Shown here: positions 6,526 to 6,824 of the stretch, one piece after another | How the letters are laid out: each line of letters begins with the position of its first letter | How positions within the stretch are numbered: position 1 is the stretch's first letter | Assembly (NCBI GenBank): GCA_002049885.1 | Contig: MVCS01000149.1 | Coordinates: 1-6,824 of the forward strand | Length of the DNA: 6,824 nucleotides | Direction: 5' to 3' | Origin: Planctomycetales bacterium 4484_123 | Lineage (GTDB): Bacteria; Planctomycetota; Phycisphaerae; SM23-33 | The notes under the pieces: model-generated | Told to the model about the DNA's origin: nothing | The model's input: only the letters and a program-made list of their open reading frames with translations | Databases searched by the model: none | Translations under genes and position numbers: made by a program

Positions 6526-6532
6526 GGAGGAG
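6526..6532 (+). promoter_or_regulatory. Shine-Dalgarno of dnaE
   Basis: GGAGGAG lies just before ATG 6535, with only four bases between GGAGG and the start, closer than usual. The start is nevertheless fixed by the conserved N-terminus that follows. Confidence 0.65.
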
Positions 6533-6534
6533 CC

Positions 6535-6824
6535 ATGGACGGATTTGTTCACCTGCATGTTCACTCGGAGTATTCCCTCCTCGACGGCGGCAACCGAATC
6601 CATCAATTGGTGGCCCGCACTGCCGAGATGGGCATGGACGCCCTGGCCCTGACCGACCACGGGAACCTCTTCGGGGCGATCGAGTTCTACACCGCCTGCC
6701 GGGATGCCGGCATCAAGCCCATCCTGGGCATGGAGGCTTACAGCTCGCCGACCACGCGAGACGACCGGTCCATGGGCAACATCAAGACCGCCGCGTACCA
6801 CCTCATTCTGCTAGCCATGAACGA
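6535..6824 (+). CDS. dnaE: DNA polymerase III subunit alpha, N-terminal PHP domain (3' partial)
   Basis: The protein starts MDGFVHLHVHSEYSLLDG, the conserved opening of replicative DnaE. The alpha subunit is the 5'-to-3' DNA-synthesising subunit of the replisome, and full-length DnaE is usually over 1,100 residues; only 96 complete codons fall here. The visible part is the start of the PHP domain. Motif I His residues are at 6, 8 and 10, motif II is LALTDHGNLFGA with Asp41-His42, and ILGMEAY follows at about 63-69. In bacteria that keep these metal ligands the PHP domain can act as a 3'-5' proofreading exonuclease, and the ligands seen here are intact. A PHP domain at the extreme N-terminus excludes PolC, and the HLHVHSEYSLLDG wording fits DnaE1 rather than the mutagenic DnaE2/ImuC. 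The gene is divergent from the 389-residue protein gene, 276 bases away. Confidence 0.95.
   Translation, partial: MDGFVHLHVHSEYSLLDGGNRIHQLVARTAEMGMDALALTDHGNLFGAIEFYTACRDAGIKPILGMEAYSSPTTRDDRSMGNIKTAAYHLILLAMN

Overview
This GC-rich window carries three genes plus intergenic control sequence. From left to right they are a very large secreted or surface protein on the + strand (5' end outside the window, stop at 5010), an uncharacterised 389-residue protein on the - strand (6258 down to 5089), and the first 96 codons of the replicative DNA polymerase III alpha subunit on the + strand (from 6535). Nothing resembles a mobile element, CRISPR array, tRNA or rRNA. The style of the giant protein (glycine/aspartate-rich beta-strand repeats, acidic DPxxG and DGxFGTxDD loops, PPC-like domains, secreted protease) suggests a planctomycete-like, possibly Phycisphaerae-type, bacterium. 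That is inference from protein style, not a database match.

Region 1 (1-5010). A single coding region reads from the left edge in one frame to about 2470, then continues in the +1-shifted frame to 5010. The protein is a long tract of short beta-strand repeats, then a bacterial Ig-like segment, two PPC-like beta-sandwich domains and a C-terminal metzincin zinc protease (HELAHILGLNH, then Met-turn MMSY). Homology-like content runs smoothly across the frame change, so one extra base near 2471-2472 best explains the split. This is either a real inactivating mutation or a sequencing/assembly error.

Region 2 (5011-6258). A strong GC-rich hairpin at 5037-5071 lies between the convergent stops and probably terminates transcription both ways. 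The - strand gene encodes a protein made of two diverged copies of one domain of about 150 residues, which align at a constant 190-residue offset. I recognise no known family.

Region 3 (6259-6534). This 276-base divergent intergenic region holds a candidate promoter for each flanking gene, a good Shine-Dalgarno for each, and two small dyads. One sits at the predicted dnaE start point and the other overlaps the predicted -35 of the leftward gene.

Region 4 (6535-6824). The start of dnaE, with an N-terminal PHP domain, is cut by the window end. The three genes show no obvious shared pathway: dnaE is a housekeeping gene, the secreted protease is an envelope or extracellular gene, and the duplicated-domain protein looks cytoplasmic.
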